Source: Planctomycetota bacterium (lineage in GTDB: Bacteria > Planctomycetota > UBA1135 > GCA-002686595). Taken from it: DNA of 64,000 nt. The number at the start of each line of letters is the position of its first letter. Positions within the stretch are counted from its first letter, which is position 1. The stretch is from NCBI GenBank assembly GCA_029259635.1, contig JAJDEU010000035.1:1-64000 (forward strand), written 5' to 3'. The notes under the pieces were generated by a model, which worked only from the letters and a program-made list of their open reading frames with translations, was not told the DNA's origin and did no database searches. Positions 28,582 to 37,360 of this stretch are shown one piece after another. The translations under genes were made by a program, and so were the position numbers.

Positions 28582-30132
28582 ATGACAGAACACTCTCCCA
28601 CAGCCGCGCTGAAGAAAATGCGCGCAGCCTCCCTGGTGGGCGGCGGCGAGAAGCGCGTTGCGGCTCAACATGCGAAGGGCAAGCTCACGGCGCGCGAGCG
28701 CGTCGAGCTCTTGGTTGACGAGGGCTCCTTCGTCGAGATCGATCGGTTCGTCACGCACGGCTGCACGGACTTCGGCATGCAGGACAATAAGATCCTGGGT
28801 GACGGGGTGGTGACCGGGCACGCGCGCGTCAATGGTCGCCCGATCTATCTGTTCAGCCAGGACTTCACGGTCTTCGGTGGTTCACTCTCCGAGGCGCACG
28901 CGAACAAGATCTGCAAGGTCATGGATCAGGCGCTCAAGGTCGGCGTTCCGTTGATCGGCCTGTGCGACTCCGGCGGCGCGAGGATTCAAGAGGGCGTCGA
29001 GAGCTTGGGCGGCTACGCCGAAATCTTTTGGCGCAACACGCAAGCCTCAGGAGTGATCCCCCAAATCTCCGTCATCATGGGCCCCTGCGCGGGCGGTGCG
29101 GTCTACAGCCCAGCCATCACAGACTTCGTGTCGATGGTCGATGGCTCGAGCTACATGCACATCACCGGACCCGACGTGGTGAAGTCGGTCACTCACGAAG
29201 AGGTCACCTCTGAGGATCTCGGTGGCTCGGGTGTACACGCCTCCAAGTCCGGCGTGGCGCACTTCACCTCTACGGACGATCGCTCGGCCCTGGCTCACAC
29301 GCGAGCGCTCTTGTCCTACCTCCCGCTCAACAACGCCGAAGGTGCGCCGCGAATCGCTTGCGAGGATCCGGCGGACCGTTGCGATGAAGAGCTCGACGCG
29401 CTCGTGCCCACCGACCCGCAGAAGCCCTACGACATGCACGAGGTCATCCGCCGTGTCGTCGATGTGGACTCCTTCTTCGAGGTGCATGCCGACTATGCGA
29501 TGAACATCCTGGTCGGCTTCGCGCGTCTCGATGGACGCGTCATCGGAGTGGTGGCCAATCAGCCCGCAGTCCTGGCCGGTTGCCTGGATATCTCGGCCTC
29601 GATCAAAGGAGCGCGCTTCATTCGGTTCTGCGACTCCTTCAATATTCCGATTGTCACCTTCGAGGACGTCCCCGGCTTCTTGCCCGGGACCGACCAGGAG
29701 TACGGCGGGATTATTTTGCACGGCGCCAAATTGCTCTACGCCTACTGCGAGGCGACCGTTCCCAAGTTGACGGTGATCACGCGCAAAGCTTATGGCGGTG
29801 CTTATGACGTCATGGGCAGCAAGCACATCCGCGCCGATCTGAACGTGGCTTGGCCCGGCGCGATGATCGCGGTGATGGGGGCGGCCGGTGCAGCGAAAAT
29901 CATTCACCGAGCGGAGATCCAGAGCGCCAAGGATCCGGTCGCGACCGAAGCCGCAAAGACCGCGGAGTACGACGAGACCTTCAACAATCCCTACAAGGCG
30001 GCGGCTCGCGGCTTCATTGACGATGTCATCGAAGCTCGAACCACTCGACCGACTCTGATTCGCGCGCTCGACCTGCTCGCGACGAAGCACGAGAATCGCC
30101 CGACCCGTAAACACGGAAACATTCCGCTCTGA
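28582..30132 (+). CDS. pccB: Propionyl-CoA carboxylase beta subunit (carboxyltransferase)
   Basis: Transfers the carboxyl group from carboxybiotin to propionyl-CoA. The 516 aa length is usual. N-terminal half: [35 protein letters not shown] and [18 protein letters not shown]-terminal half: [31 protein letters not shown] and [13 protein letters not shown], then [15 protein letters not shown]. The Asp in the ETPGFLP-type segment (here EDVPGFLPG) fits propionyl- over acetyl-CoA carboxylases only loosely; the assignment rests more on linkage to mutase and epimerase. ATG 28582 is preferred to the nearby TTG and GTG (28570, 28573). The stop overlaps the next ATG (TGATG). Confidence 0.94.
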   Translation: MTEHSPTAALKKMRAASLVGGGEKRVAAQHAKGKLTARERVELLVDEGSFVEIDRFVTHGCTDFGMQDNKILGDGVVTGHARVNGRPIYLFSQDFTVFGGSLSEAHANKICKVMDQALKVGVPLIGLCDSGGARIQEGVESLGGYAEIFWRNTQASGVIPQISVIMGPCAGGAVYSPAITDFVSMVDGSSYMHITGPDVVKSVTHEEVTSEDLGGSGVHASKSGVAHFTSTDDRSALAHTRALLSYLPLNNAEGAPRIACEDPADRCDEELDALVPTDPQKPYDMHEVIRRVVDVDSFFEVHADYAMNILVGFARLDGRVIGVVANQPAVLAGCLDISASIKGARFIRFCDSFNIPIVTFEDVPGFLPGTDQEYGGIILHGAKLLYAYCEATVPKLTVITRKAYGGAYDVMGSKHIRADLNVAWPGAMIAVMGAAGAAKIIHRAEIQSAKDPVATEAAKTAEYDETFNNPYKAAARGFIDDVIEARTTRPTLIRALDLLATKHENRPTRKHGNIPL

Positions 30133-31664
30133 TGTTCAAGCGCATTCTGATTGCCAATCGAGGGGAGATCGCCCTTCGGATTATCCGATCGGCACGCGAG
30201 ATGGGCACGGAGTCCGTCGCCGTGTTCTCCGACTTTGACCGAAACGCTCTGCACACTCGCATGGCGAACATGGCCATGCCTCTTGGAGGCAAGCTGCCTT
30301 CGGAGTCTTACCTCTCGATCGACAAGATCCTGGAGGCTGCGAAAGCGAGTGGTGCGGAAGCCATCCACCCCGGCTACGGCTTCTTGGCGGAGAACGCCGA
30401 GTTCGCGAAGCGCGTGGTGGAGGCGGGGCTCGCCTGGATCGGTCCTCCGCCCGAATCGATCATCGCGATGGGCGATAAGATCGAGAGCCGACGAATCATG
30501 AGCGCGGCTGGCGTTCCGGTTGTGCCCGGACTGACCGACCCGGTCGACGACTTCGACGCGGCGATCCAGGCGGCTGAGGGAATCGGCTATCCGATAGCGA
30601 TCAAGGCATCAGCGGGCGGCGGCGGCAAAGGCATTCGCATCGTCGAGTCGCCTGACGACATGGAGGCCGCTTTTCGCGCGGCTTCCGGCGAAGCGGTCAC
30701 CGCTTTCGGTGACGGGCGGCTCTATCTCGAGCGCTATCTCGATCGTCCTCGTCACATCGAGATCCAAGTTCTGTTCGACGGTGAGGGAAATGGCGTCCAT
30801 CTGTACGAGCGCGAGTGTTCGGTTCAGCGCCGGCACCAGAAGCTGCTCGAAGAGTGCCCCTCGATCGCAGTCGACGAGGAGCTCCGCGCGAAGATGGGCG
30901 AGGTCGCTCTGCGGGCGGGGCGCGCCGTCGGCTATGTCGGTGCTGGCACGGTTGAGTTCCTCTTCTCGAACGGCGAGTTCTTCTTTCTCGAGATGAATAC
31001 GCGCCTGCAGGTCGAGCATCCGGTTACCGAGATGGTCACCGGAGTGGATCTTGTTCGCGAGCAGCTGCGCGTCGCGGCGGGGGAGGCGCTCGGCTATGAA
31101 CAAGCGGACATCCCGCGAAACGGCTGGTCGATCGAAGTCCGAATCAACGCCGAGGATCCGGTCACCGGTTTTCTGCCGTCCACCGGAACGATCGGCAACC
31201 TGCGCTTGCCCGGGGGACCTTGGGTGCGCGTTGACTCGGGTATGTTCCGCGGAATGGAGGTCGGACTGAACTACGATCCGATGCTCGCGAAGATCGTCGT
31301 CTGGGCGCCGGACCGTAACCAAGCGGTCGCGCGCATGATTCGCGCGCTTCAGGAGCTGCACGTAGGCGGGGTTCGAACCGGCGCGCCTGCCGCTCTGGCG
31401 GTGTTGAACGACGAGCGCTTCCTCTCCGGAGACTTCGATACGAGCATCCTCGCCTCGATGGACTTTGGCGTTACCAGCGAGGAGGAAGAGCGTCTGGCCG
31501 CCGTCGCCGCCGTGATCCATCGCCGGCAGATGGCGAAGCGCAGCGCGCTCTCAAGATCATCGAGTTCGCGGGAGGGTTGGCTCAAACGCAGTCGCAATAC
31601 TGTGGCGACCTATCCGGCCGCTACGACTCTTGCCGCTCCGACGGTTGAAGGGGGACAGGCATGA
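30132..31664 (+). CDS. Biotin carboxylase subunit of propionyl-CoA carboxylase
   Basis: ATP-dependent carboxylation of biotin on the partner carrier protein. Of 510 aa, about 1-450 form the biotin carboxylase/ATP-grasp unit: FKRILIANRGEIALRI at the N-terminus, HPGYGFLAENAEFA, the glycine-rich ATP loop KASAGGGGKGIRI, ECSVQRRHQK and FLEMNTRLQVEHPVTEMV with the catalytic Glu/Arg region. There is no biotin-carrier domain at its C-terminus, unlike fused PccA enzymes; instead about 40 residues rich in Ser/Arg end the protein, and the carrier is the next gene. The ATG overlaps the pccB stop and its own stop overlaps the carrier ATG, so stoichiometric coupled expression is likely. Confidence 0.94.
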   Translation: MFKRILIANRGEIALRIIRSAREMGTESVAVFSDFDRNALHTRMANMAMPLGGKLPSESYLSIDKILEAAKASGAEAIHPGYGFLAENAEFAKRVVEAGLAWIGPPPESIIAMGDKIESRRIMSAAGVPVVPGLTDPVDDFDAAIQAAEGIGYPIAIKASAGGGGKGIRIVESPDDMEAAFRAASGEAVTAFGDGRLYLERYLDRPRHIEIQVLFDGEGNGVHLYERECSVQRRHQKLLEECPSIAVDEELRAKMGEVALRAGRAVGYVGAGTVEFLFSNGEFFFLEMNTRLQVEHPVTEMVTGVDLVREQLRVAAGEALGYEQADIPRNGWSIEVRINAEDPVTGFLPSTGTIGNLRLPGGPWVRVDSGMFRGMEVGLNYDPMLAKIVVWAPDRNQAVARMIRALQELHVGGVRTGAPAALAVLNDERFLSGDFDTSILASMDFGVTSEEEERLAAVAAVIHRRQMAKRSALSRSSSSREGWLKRSRNTVATYPAATTLAAPTVEGGQA

Positions 31665-32176
31665 AGTACTTCGTCAAAGTCAACGGGCGCGATCATGAGG
31701 TGCAGGTCGAGGAGCAAGCCGATCAGTTCTCCGTCGAGGTCGATGGTGCGCCCATTCGCGTGAGCTATGAAGAGGTCGACAACCTCGGGCAGGTTGCGAT
31801 GAACGTCGACGGGATGGCTCACGCCGTCTCGATCGAAGGCGACGCGAATATCTGTCACGTCGTGATGGCCGGCTTTTCTTTTGAGGTCGAGTTGGAAGAT
31901 GAGCGCGAGCGTGCGGCTCACGCCGCCGAGCGCGAAAACGTCGGCGGCGGTGTCATCAAGAGCGTCATGCCCGGCGTGGTCATCGAGCTCTTGGTTGCCG
32001 AGGGCGACGTGGTGGCGGAGGGCGGTCCGTTGCTCATTCTCGAGGCGATGAAGATGCAGAACGAAATCGATTCGCCTTCGGCCTCGCGGGTAAAGACGGT
32101 TCACGTGGCGCAGGGCGAAGCGGTGAGCGCGGGCCAAAAGCTCGTCACGCTCGAGGCGCTCGAAGAGCCCGAGTAA
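31661..32176 (+). CDS. Biotin carboxyl carrier protein of propionyl-CoA carboxylase
   Basis: Carries biotin between the carboxylase and carboxyltransferase subunits. The 171 aa protein ends in a biotinyl domain (about 96-170) with ILEAMKMQNEI, biotinyl-Lys131, and the upstream SVMPGVVIELLVAEGD block. Residues 1-90 form an extra beta-rich, acidic domain (FVKVNGRDHEVQVEEQADQF...) of the type that packs against the carboxylase in PccA holoenzymes (the BT-like domain), here on the split carrier. ATGA overlap with the preceding gene. Last gene of the operon; a strong hairpin follows 10 bp after the stop. Confidence 0.93.
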   Translation: MKYFVKVNGRDHEVQVEEQADQFSVEVDGAPIRVSYEEVDNLGQVAMNVDGMAHAVSIEGDANICHVVMAGFSFEVELEDERERAAHAAERENVGGGVIKSVMPGVVIELLVAEGDVVAEGGPLLILEAMKMQNEIDSPSASRVKTVHVAQGEAVSAGQKLVTLEALEEPE

Positions 32177-32186
32177 TCTCGGGATA

Positions 32187-32228
32187 CGAAAGAAGCGCAG
32201 GCCGCGAGTGCGGGCTGCGCTTCTTTCG
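32187..32228. terminator. Bidirectional hairpin terminator between convergent genes
   Basis: CGAAAGAAGCGCAG (32187-32200) pairs perfectly with CTGCGCTTCTTTCG (32215-32228). The stem continues inward past one G-G mismatch with four more pairs (CCGC/GCGG) and closes on a GAGT loop. With 14 perfect outer pairs, and A-rich and T-rich flanks in the stem, it can terminate both the propionate operon and the convergent TPR gene. Confidence 0.85.
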
Positions 32229-32239
32229 CATTCGGCGCC

Positions 32240-35200
32240 CTACTGAGCTAGTCGAGCTTCGAGGCGAGTGAACTCACCCTCGAAGACGGCTTTATCCTCG
32301 TCTGAGAGTGTGAGCTCGAGAGCGCTGCGGACGGCGTTGATTGCACCGTTCAGGTCTTCGAGCATCTCATGACATGCGGCGAGCAGGGCGAAGCGTCGTG
32401 CTCGCTCCTCTGTGGGAGCGGCGCCGGAGAGTTCGACCGCTCGCTGGGCCATTTCGAGAGCACCCTTGCCGTCGCCGAGTCCCCTTCGAGCTCGCGCGAG
32501 TTCTTCGAGGACGGCCGGGTCGTTACCGGAATCGGCGCGGGTTTCGAGGTCCTTGAGGAACACAATCGTTTTGGCGAGTTGATCACCATTGGCGTCCTCG
32601 GGGAACTGCTGCTTCAAGGTGTCGGCGGCGGCAAAAGCTGCGTCCATATCGCCCAGGCTGATCGCCCAAAAGCCCTGGATGTAGAGCGCAACGGGATCGA
32701 ACTCATTCGGGGCATTCTCATGCCAGCGACCGATTGTCGTCTCAATCTCATCGCTTCGATCGAGCGTCGCAAGCAGCCGCAGGATGTTCCCGCGCGCTTC
32801 GATGAACACTCTCATCGCATCGGGATTGTCCGAGAAGTCGTTGGCGGCTTGCGAGAGCAAACGATCGAGGTGCGTATACTGATCCAGCGCGTCGGCGAAG
32901 CGTCCCTGACGCACGTAGATGCCGGCGAGTTGGTTTCGCATGCTCGGCGCCTCTTCTTGCAAGAGCAGCGCCGCTAGGATCACGCGGGCATCGTCGTCTT
33001 CGCCCAGCTGGAGGTGCACGGTCGCGAGAATCGCGCTGGCCTGAATGGTCTTCGGTGTGAGCGCGCCATAGATACCGATCGCGTTGCGCAGGATCTTTCG
33101 CAGCTCGAGAAGCTGCTCTTGGGTCGGCTCCGTTCCGTAGATTTGGAGCTTGGCCTGCGCGCGTAGGTAGAGCGTCTCGAAATCTTGCTCCGGCGTGAAG
33201 TTGTACGTGCCTTCTTCCGCGAGCGAATTGCGCATATCCCAGAGCTGATTCGCGAGAGCCAGGACAGCTTCGGGTCCCTCGACCCACTCCGCCTCGGCTC
33301 GCGAGAGCAAGAAGGCAACGTTCTGTCCGGGGATTTCAAACTCATCCGTCGTGCGATAGAGCGTCAACGCCTCTTTGCGTCGGCCCGCGTCGAGCAGGAT
33401 CTTTCCGTAGGCCTGAACGCAGTCCACGGTGACCTCGATGGAGATGCTCTTCTCAAAGGCCTCTTCGGCCTCGGGCATTCTGTCGAGCGCGCGCAGCGTT
33501 ACCGCGCGCCGGTGGTGCACGTAAGCGGAGTTGTAGCCCTTGGCGATGAGAGAATCGAGCCAGGCCAAGTGAGCTTCCGGATCTTTGGAATCCTCTTCGG
33601 TGAGTCGCAAGAGACTCAAGCGGTACAGGAGAGCGCGCGGTCCAATGCTCCCCTCCACGAGTGAAGGCTCGCTGGGGAAATCGCTGTAGTTGTAGTTCGC
33701 GAGCTGGGCTTCACAGGCCGCCATGAAGTTATCGCAGGCGAGATTCGGATCGTACTCCTGCGGCTGCATGTGAATCATGCCGGAGTAATAGTGCGCTTCC
33801 ACGTGGTTCGGAAAGATCTCGAGCGCCTTCTGAAACTCCTTCAGCGCCAAGCCGTAGACCTGGTCCTTCGACGCATCGACGCCGTTGTTGTAGTGCGCGC
33901 GGGCGCTATCCGGCGCTGCTTTATTGGCGGCATAGGTCCACAGATTAGTCTGGCTGTCCCAGTGATTCGCGCCGTTCGACCAGGTCCAATAGCCCCCGGC
34001 TACGGAGAGCAAGAGTCCGGCGATGACGCCCGTCTGACCGAGGCGCGAGAGCGGTCCAGCCAGGAGCATCATCGCGATGACCGAGGGGAAGAACATCAAG
34101 CGGTCGGCGTAGATCGTGCCGACTTCGAACAGGAGGTTGGAAGTGAGCAGCATCGAACCGAATAGCGCGAAGACGAGGGCGGAGCGCGTCCTGCACTTCT
34201 TGTAGAGCAGAGCGGCGAGAGCGAGCGCGCCACCGACTCCGACCAGTCCGATCAGATTCCAGAGCCCGAACGGGCCGAAGATCGAGATCTGGTTCGCGGA
34301 ATAGTCCGGGCTGTAGTTCCAGTTCGAGCTCAATGTATTGACCCCGAACATCGAGAGTACGCCTGCGCCCATGAGACGAATCGCGTTCATCGCGCGGGTG
34401 AGGAAGCCCTCGGCGAGAAGCGGATTGTCGAGGTGATTGGTGGCGAGGAAGCTCGGGGCGAGCTCGCCGATGACTTGGTAGCGCAGTGCGAGTGAGACCG
34501 CGAGCACGACGGCGCAGGCGGCGAGTGCGGGGAGTTTCGAGAGCGCATGTCCGACACCCGCGCCGATGCCGCCCTCGCTCTTGGTGCGACCCATGTCGAA
34601 GAGGAAGAAGACCAGCGGAAGCGCGAAGGCGCTCTCCTTGCTGAGAGTGGCGAAGAACAAGCAGACCAACGCGATCGCGAGCTGGCCCAGCTTTTGGAAC
34701 GGCTGGTCACCGGCGCGAATCCAGGCGATCCACGCGGCGAGTGAGAAGGCCGAGGCCGAGAGTTCGGCGAGGCCCGCGACGTCAAAGATGACCTCGCCGT
34801 GAATCGGAAGCGTCGCGAACAGAGCGCCGGAGATTAACGCCGCTTTCGCGTTTCGGAAGATCAGCCAGGCGAGCTCGAGAACCAAGAGCGCGCAGAGGAC
34901 ATTGAGTCCGAGGGTGATCGCGTGATAGGGAAAAGTCCGGTGTCCCGGGGCAGCCTCGTTGTAGGAACCACCGGCTAGGCCGGCGAGGCCCATAAGGAAG
35001 CTGGGAACCGGTCGGTAGAGCGCTTGGCTGTCGGCGAGCCCTCCCCACCAACCCGTGGTCACGGTCTGGGCCAGACCGGCGGCGCCGCGTTGTGCCGCGC
35101 GCTGAGCCGGGTGCCCCGTCACGAGAATCAGTCCATCGCCGACAAGCTCTGCGCCCAGGGCATCCGTCTTGTTTTGCTGGCCGCTGAACAAGTAGGGCGT

Positions 35201-35293
35201 GACGAAAAAGGCGAGAGCCAGGAGGGCAACGACGACCTTGTGCCAGGATTTGGGTTCCGAGTCACTAGGCGAGGGTTGGGCAGACGAGTTCAT
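32240..35293 (-). CDS. Polytopic membrane protein with TMTC-like N-terminus and TPR C-terminus
   Basis: A 1017 aa protein. The N-terminal 430 residues contain around ten hydrophobic segments with the pattern of TMTC-type O-mannosyltransferases/GT-C enzymes (ALYRPVPSFLMGL, HAITLGLNVLCALLVLEL, FATLSKESAFALPLVFFLFDMG, and a DRLMFFPSV block). The rest is helical, with tetratricopeptide repeats such as ALKEFQKALEIFPNHVEAHYY, ALDRMPEAEEAFEKSI and RFADALDQYTHLDR. ATG 35293 starts the protein one short polar segment before the first TM. The fold suggests transfer of a sugar from a lipid donor to exported proteins, with the TPRs facing the periplasm; that is inference from domain layout. It is divergent from dapE and convergent with the propionate operon. 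Confidence 0.75.
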   Translation of the reverse strand: MNSSAQPSPSDSEPKSWHKVVVALLALAFFVTPYLFSGQQNKTDALGAELVGDGLILVTGHPAQRAAQRGAAGLAQTVTTGWWGGLADSQALYRPVPSFLMGLAGLAGGSYNEAAPGHRTFPYHAITLGLNVLCALLVLELAWLIFRNAKAALISGALFATLPIHGEVIFDVAGLAELSASAFSLAAWIAWIRAGDQPFQKLGQLAIALVCLFFATLSKESAFALPLVFFLFDMGRTKSEGGIGAGVGHALSKLPALAACAVVLAVSLALRYQVIGELAPSFLATNHLDNPLLAEGFLTRAMNAIRLMGAGVLSMFGVNTLSSNWNYSPDYSANQISIFGPFGLWNLIGLVGVGGALALAALLYKKCRTRSALVFALFGSMLLTSNLLFEVGTIYADRLMFFPSVIAMMLLAGPLSRLGQTGVIAGLLLSVAGGYWTWSNGANHWDSQTNLWTYAANKAAPDSARAHYNNGVDASKDQVYGLALKEFQKALEIFPNHVEAHYYSGMIHMQPQEYDPNLACDNFMAACEAQLANYNYSDFPSEPSLVEGSIGPRALLYRLSLLRLTEEDSKDPEAHLAWLDSLIAKGYNSAYVHHRRAVTLRALDRMPEAEEAFEKSISIEVTVDCVQAYGKILLDAGRRKEALTLYRTTDEFEIPGQNVAFLLSRAEAEWVEGPEAVLALANQLWDMRNSLAEEGTYNFTPEQDFETLYLRAQAKLQIYGTEPTQEQLLELRKILRNAIGIYGALTPKTIQASAILATVHLQLGEDDDARVILAALLLQEEAPSMRNQLAGIYVRQGRFADALDQYTHLDRLLSQAANDFSDNPDAMRVFIEARGNILRLLATLDRSDEIETTIGRWHENAPNEFDPVALYIQGFWAISLGDMDAAFAAADTLKQQFPEDANGDQLAKTIVFLKDLETRADSGNDPAVLEELARARRGLGDGKGALEMAQRAVELSGAAPTEERARRFALLAACHEMLEDLNGAINAVRSALELTLSDEDKAVFEGEFTRLEARLAQ

Positions 35294-35429
35294 GGCGGAG
35301 ATGTTAGTCGGGGGGGCGTTTGATGCGCAATGCCACCTCCGTCGCAACCTGGGGAAAGATCCACACTTGTGTCGGAACGGCCATGCTCGGACGGTCGATC
35401 GGGGGTACGGGTTCGGGCAGTTTGGAGTT

Positions 35430-35463
35430 GGCGGGCCGTCACCGAGCTTGACCTCGGCCCGCC
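35430..35463 (+). promoter_or_regulatory. Inverted repeat in the dapE leader
   Basis: GGCGGGCCG (35430-35438) and CGGCCCGCC (35455-35463) form a perfect 9 bp inverted repeat with a 16-base loop. It lies 19 bp before the AAAGGAG ribosome-binding site of dapE in the 202 bp divergent region. It could be a leader hairpin or a repressor site; nothing distinguishes them. Confidence 0.35.
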
Positions 35464-35495
35464 CGGCGGGACACTCGGGCCCAAAGGAGCACCAT

Positions 35496-36530
35496 TTGCC
35501 TACAGCTTTTCAAACTCTATCCCACTGGATCGACGTGCCCTCCGTCACGGGAGCGGAAGATGACTACGCCGACCTCGTCTCTCGGCACCTCGTCGGTCTG
35601 GGCTTTGACGTCGAGCGCCAGGAGCTGTCGGCCGGACGCTCGAACCTCTTGGCTCGCGTGGGCGATTCCGGCGAGCCGCGGGTCGTGCTCTGCACCCACC
35701 TGGACACGGTCCCGCCGTGGATCGGCCCTCGGATCGAGCGCGGCGTTATCTACGGGCGGGGAGCCTGCGACGCCAAGGGACCCGCGCTGGCGATGATTCT
35801 GGCCGCCGAGCGCCTGGTGAAGGCCGGCCGCCGTGACATCGGGCTGCTCTTTACCGTCGGCGAAGAGGTGGATGGCGCTGGCGCGGTGCTGGCGAACACG
35901 AAGCTGGCTGCCCCCTGGAGGCCGGCCTACACGATCATCGGCGAGCCCACGGAGAACCGCTTCATCGCCGGTCACAAAGGCGTCTTCAAATGTACTGCGC
36001 GCGCTCACGGCGTGGCGGGTCACAGCTCACAACCGATCGGTCCCTCCGCTGTGCACGAGCTGGTCGCAACTCTGTCGGGTTTGCTCGACGAGGAGTGGGG
36101 GCACAGCGAGCTGTTTGGAAAGGGCACGCTGAACGTCGGCCTGATCGATGGCGGCGTCGCGGAGAACGTCGTGGCGGATCGCGCGGAAGCGCGGTTGATG
36201 TTGCGGATCGTCGAGGAGCCGGAGCTGGTGGAAGCGCGCCTTCGCAAGCACGCGAGCGAGCACGTTGAGTTTCTCATCGAGAAGGCTTACGGGCCGCTCG
36301 CCTTCGAAGTTCCGGCGAGTGAGAGCGAGGCGCCGGTGGTCGCCTTCGCCACCGACGGTCCGTTCTTGCCCGACTGGGGCACCAAGTTGTTGTACGGCCC
36401 CGGCAGCATTCTCGACGCGCATACCGATCACGAGAAGCTCGATGAGGAGTCGTTCGAGCGCGCGGTGGCGGAGTACGAGCGCACGGCGCTCGAGCTGCTC
36501 CTGCGACTCGATGCGGAAGACCGATCTTGA
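35496..36530 (+). CDS. dapE: M20-family peptidase, probable succinyl-diaminopimelate desuccinylase
   Basis: A di-zinc M20 amidohydrolase of 344 aa. The start is a TTG at 35496, chosen because AAAGGAG ends six bases upstream and the following residues match the family N-terminus; the longer frame from 35199 overlaps the divergent gene and has no similarity. Metal and catalytic residues are visible: His68 and Asp70 (CTHLDTVPP), Asp92 (GRGACDAKG), Glu123-Glu124 (VGEEVDG), the IGEPTENR Glu, and a C-terminal His in DAHTDHEKL. The M20 family also includes ArgE and carboxypeptidase G2, but the immediate downstream gene is dapD, with a TTGA overlap, which supports DapE in the succinylase branch of lysine/DAP synthesis. 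Slightly shorter than typical DapE. Confidence 0.78.
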   Translation: MPTAFQTLSHWIDVPSVTGAEDDYADLVSRHLVGLGFDVERQELSAGRSNLLARVGDSGEPRVVLCTHLDTVPPWIGPRIERGVIYGRGACDAKGPALAMILAAERLVKAGRRDIGLLFTVGEEVDGAGAVLANTKLAAPWRPAYTIIGEPTENRFIAGHKGVFKCTARAHGVAGHSSQPIGPSAVHELVATLSGLLDEEWGHSELFGKGTLNVGLIDGGVAENVVADRAEARLMLRIVEEPELVEARLRKHASEHVEFLIEKAYGPLAFEVPASESEAPVVAFATDGPFLPDWGTKLLYGPGSILDAHTDHEKLDEESFERAVAEYERTALELLLRLDAEDRS

Positions 36531-37315
36531 GCGCTTCCCGTCCATCCGAAGCGCTCACGGGTGAAGCGCTCCTCGTCGCACTCGAGCAAGCTACCGTTCG
36601 CGTCGCCGAACCGGACGGCGACGCTTGGCGCGTCAACGACTGGGTCAAGCGCGCGATCCTCCAGTTGTTTCGCGAGGATGCCGTCGTCGAGCAACACGCC
36701 GGAGCGGCCTGGCCCTTCGTCGACAAGGAGTCGCTGTCGGTGCGCGCTTTTTCGCTCGATCAAAAAGTTCGATTGGTTCCCGGCGGATCGAGTGTTCGCC
36801 GCGGTGCGCACGTCGGCGCCGGTTGCGTGCTCATGCCGCCGATGTACATCAACATCGGCGCCTTCGTCGGCGCGGGATCGATGATCGACAGCCACGCGCT
36901 CGTCGGTTCCTGCGCGCAAATCGGAGAGCGCGTTCACGTCTCCGCTGCCGCACAGATCGGGGGAGTGCTCGAGCCGATCGGCTCGCGGCCGGTGATTATC
37001 GAAGACGATGTGTTGGTGGGCGGTGGTGCTGGGGTTTACGAGGGCGTGCTCGTGCGCGAGCGCGCTGTGCTCGGAGCTGGCGTTATCTTGACGGCGTCGA
37101 CGCCGGTTTATGACTTGGTGAATCAGGTCGTCTTGCGCGGGACCGCCGAGTCGCCGCTCGAGATTCCGAGCGCTGCGGTCGTCGTTCCCGGCTCGCGGTC
37201 GGTCACGAATGAGTGGGGCAGCGAGCAGGGCCTCGCAATGTCCTGCGCGATCATTCCGAAGTACCGCGACGGTGCGACGGACGCGGCGACGGCTCTCGAA
37301 GATGCGTTGCGCTAG
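36527..37315 (+). CDS. dapD: Tetrahydrodipicolinate N-succinyltransferase
   Basis: Succinylates tetrahydrodipicolinate, in the meso-DAP and lysine pathway. The 262 aa protein has the left-handed beta-helix of hexapeptide repeats (GAHVGAGCVLMPPMYINIGA, then VGAGSMIDSHALVGSCAQIG) typical of DapD, an N-terminal helical domain (WRVNDWVKRAILQLF), and the C-terminal block RGTAESPLEIPSAAVVVPG. It begins at a TTG that overlaps the TGA of dapE, so it depends on translation of dapE. It is one of several TTG/GTG starts nearby. Confidence 0.95.
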   Translation: MSASRPSEALTGEALLVALEQATVRVAEPDGDAWRVNDWVKRAILQLFREDAVVEQHAGAAWPFVDKESLSVRAFSLDQKVRLVPGGSSVRRGAHVGAGCVLMPPMYINIGAFVGAGSMIDSHALVGSCAQIGERVHVSAAAQIGGVLEPIGSRPVIIEDDVLVGGGAGVYEGVLVRERAVLGAGVILTASTPVYDLVNQVVLRGTAESPLEIPSAAVVVPGSRSVTNEWGSEQGLAMSCAIIPKYRDGATDAATALEDALR

Positions 37316-37360
37316 AAAAGCTCGTAGTCGCGACTTCGGTCGTGGGGTAGTGGTCGAGCG

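Noticed and set aside
29047-30114. 355-codon open frame opposite pccB
   Set aside because: Third-position GC bias of pccB explains it; no similarity and no ribosome-binding site.
31365-31385. GGTTCGAACC-like T-loop resembling a tRNA
   Set aside because: It lies inside the biotin carboxylase gene with no acceptor or anticodon stem around it.
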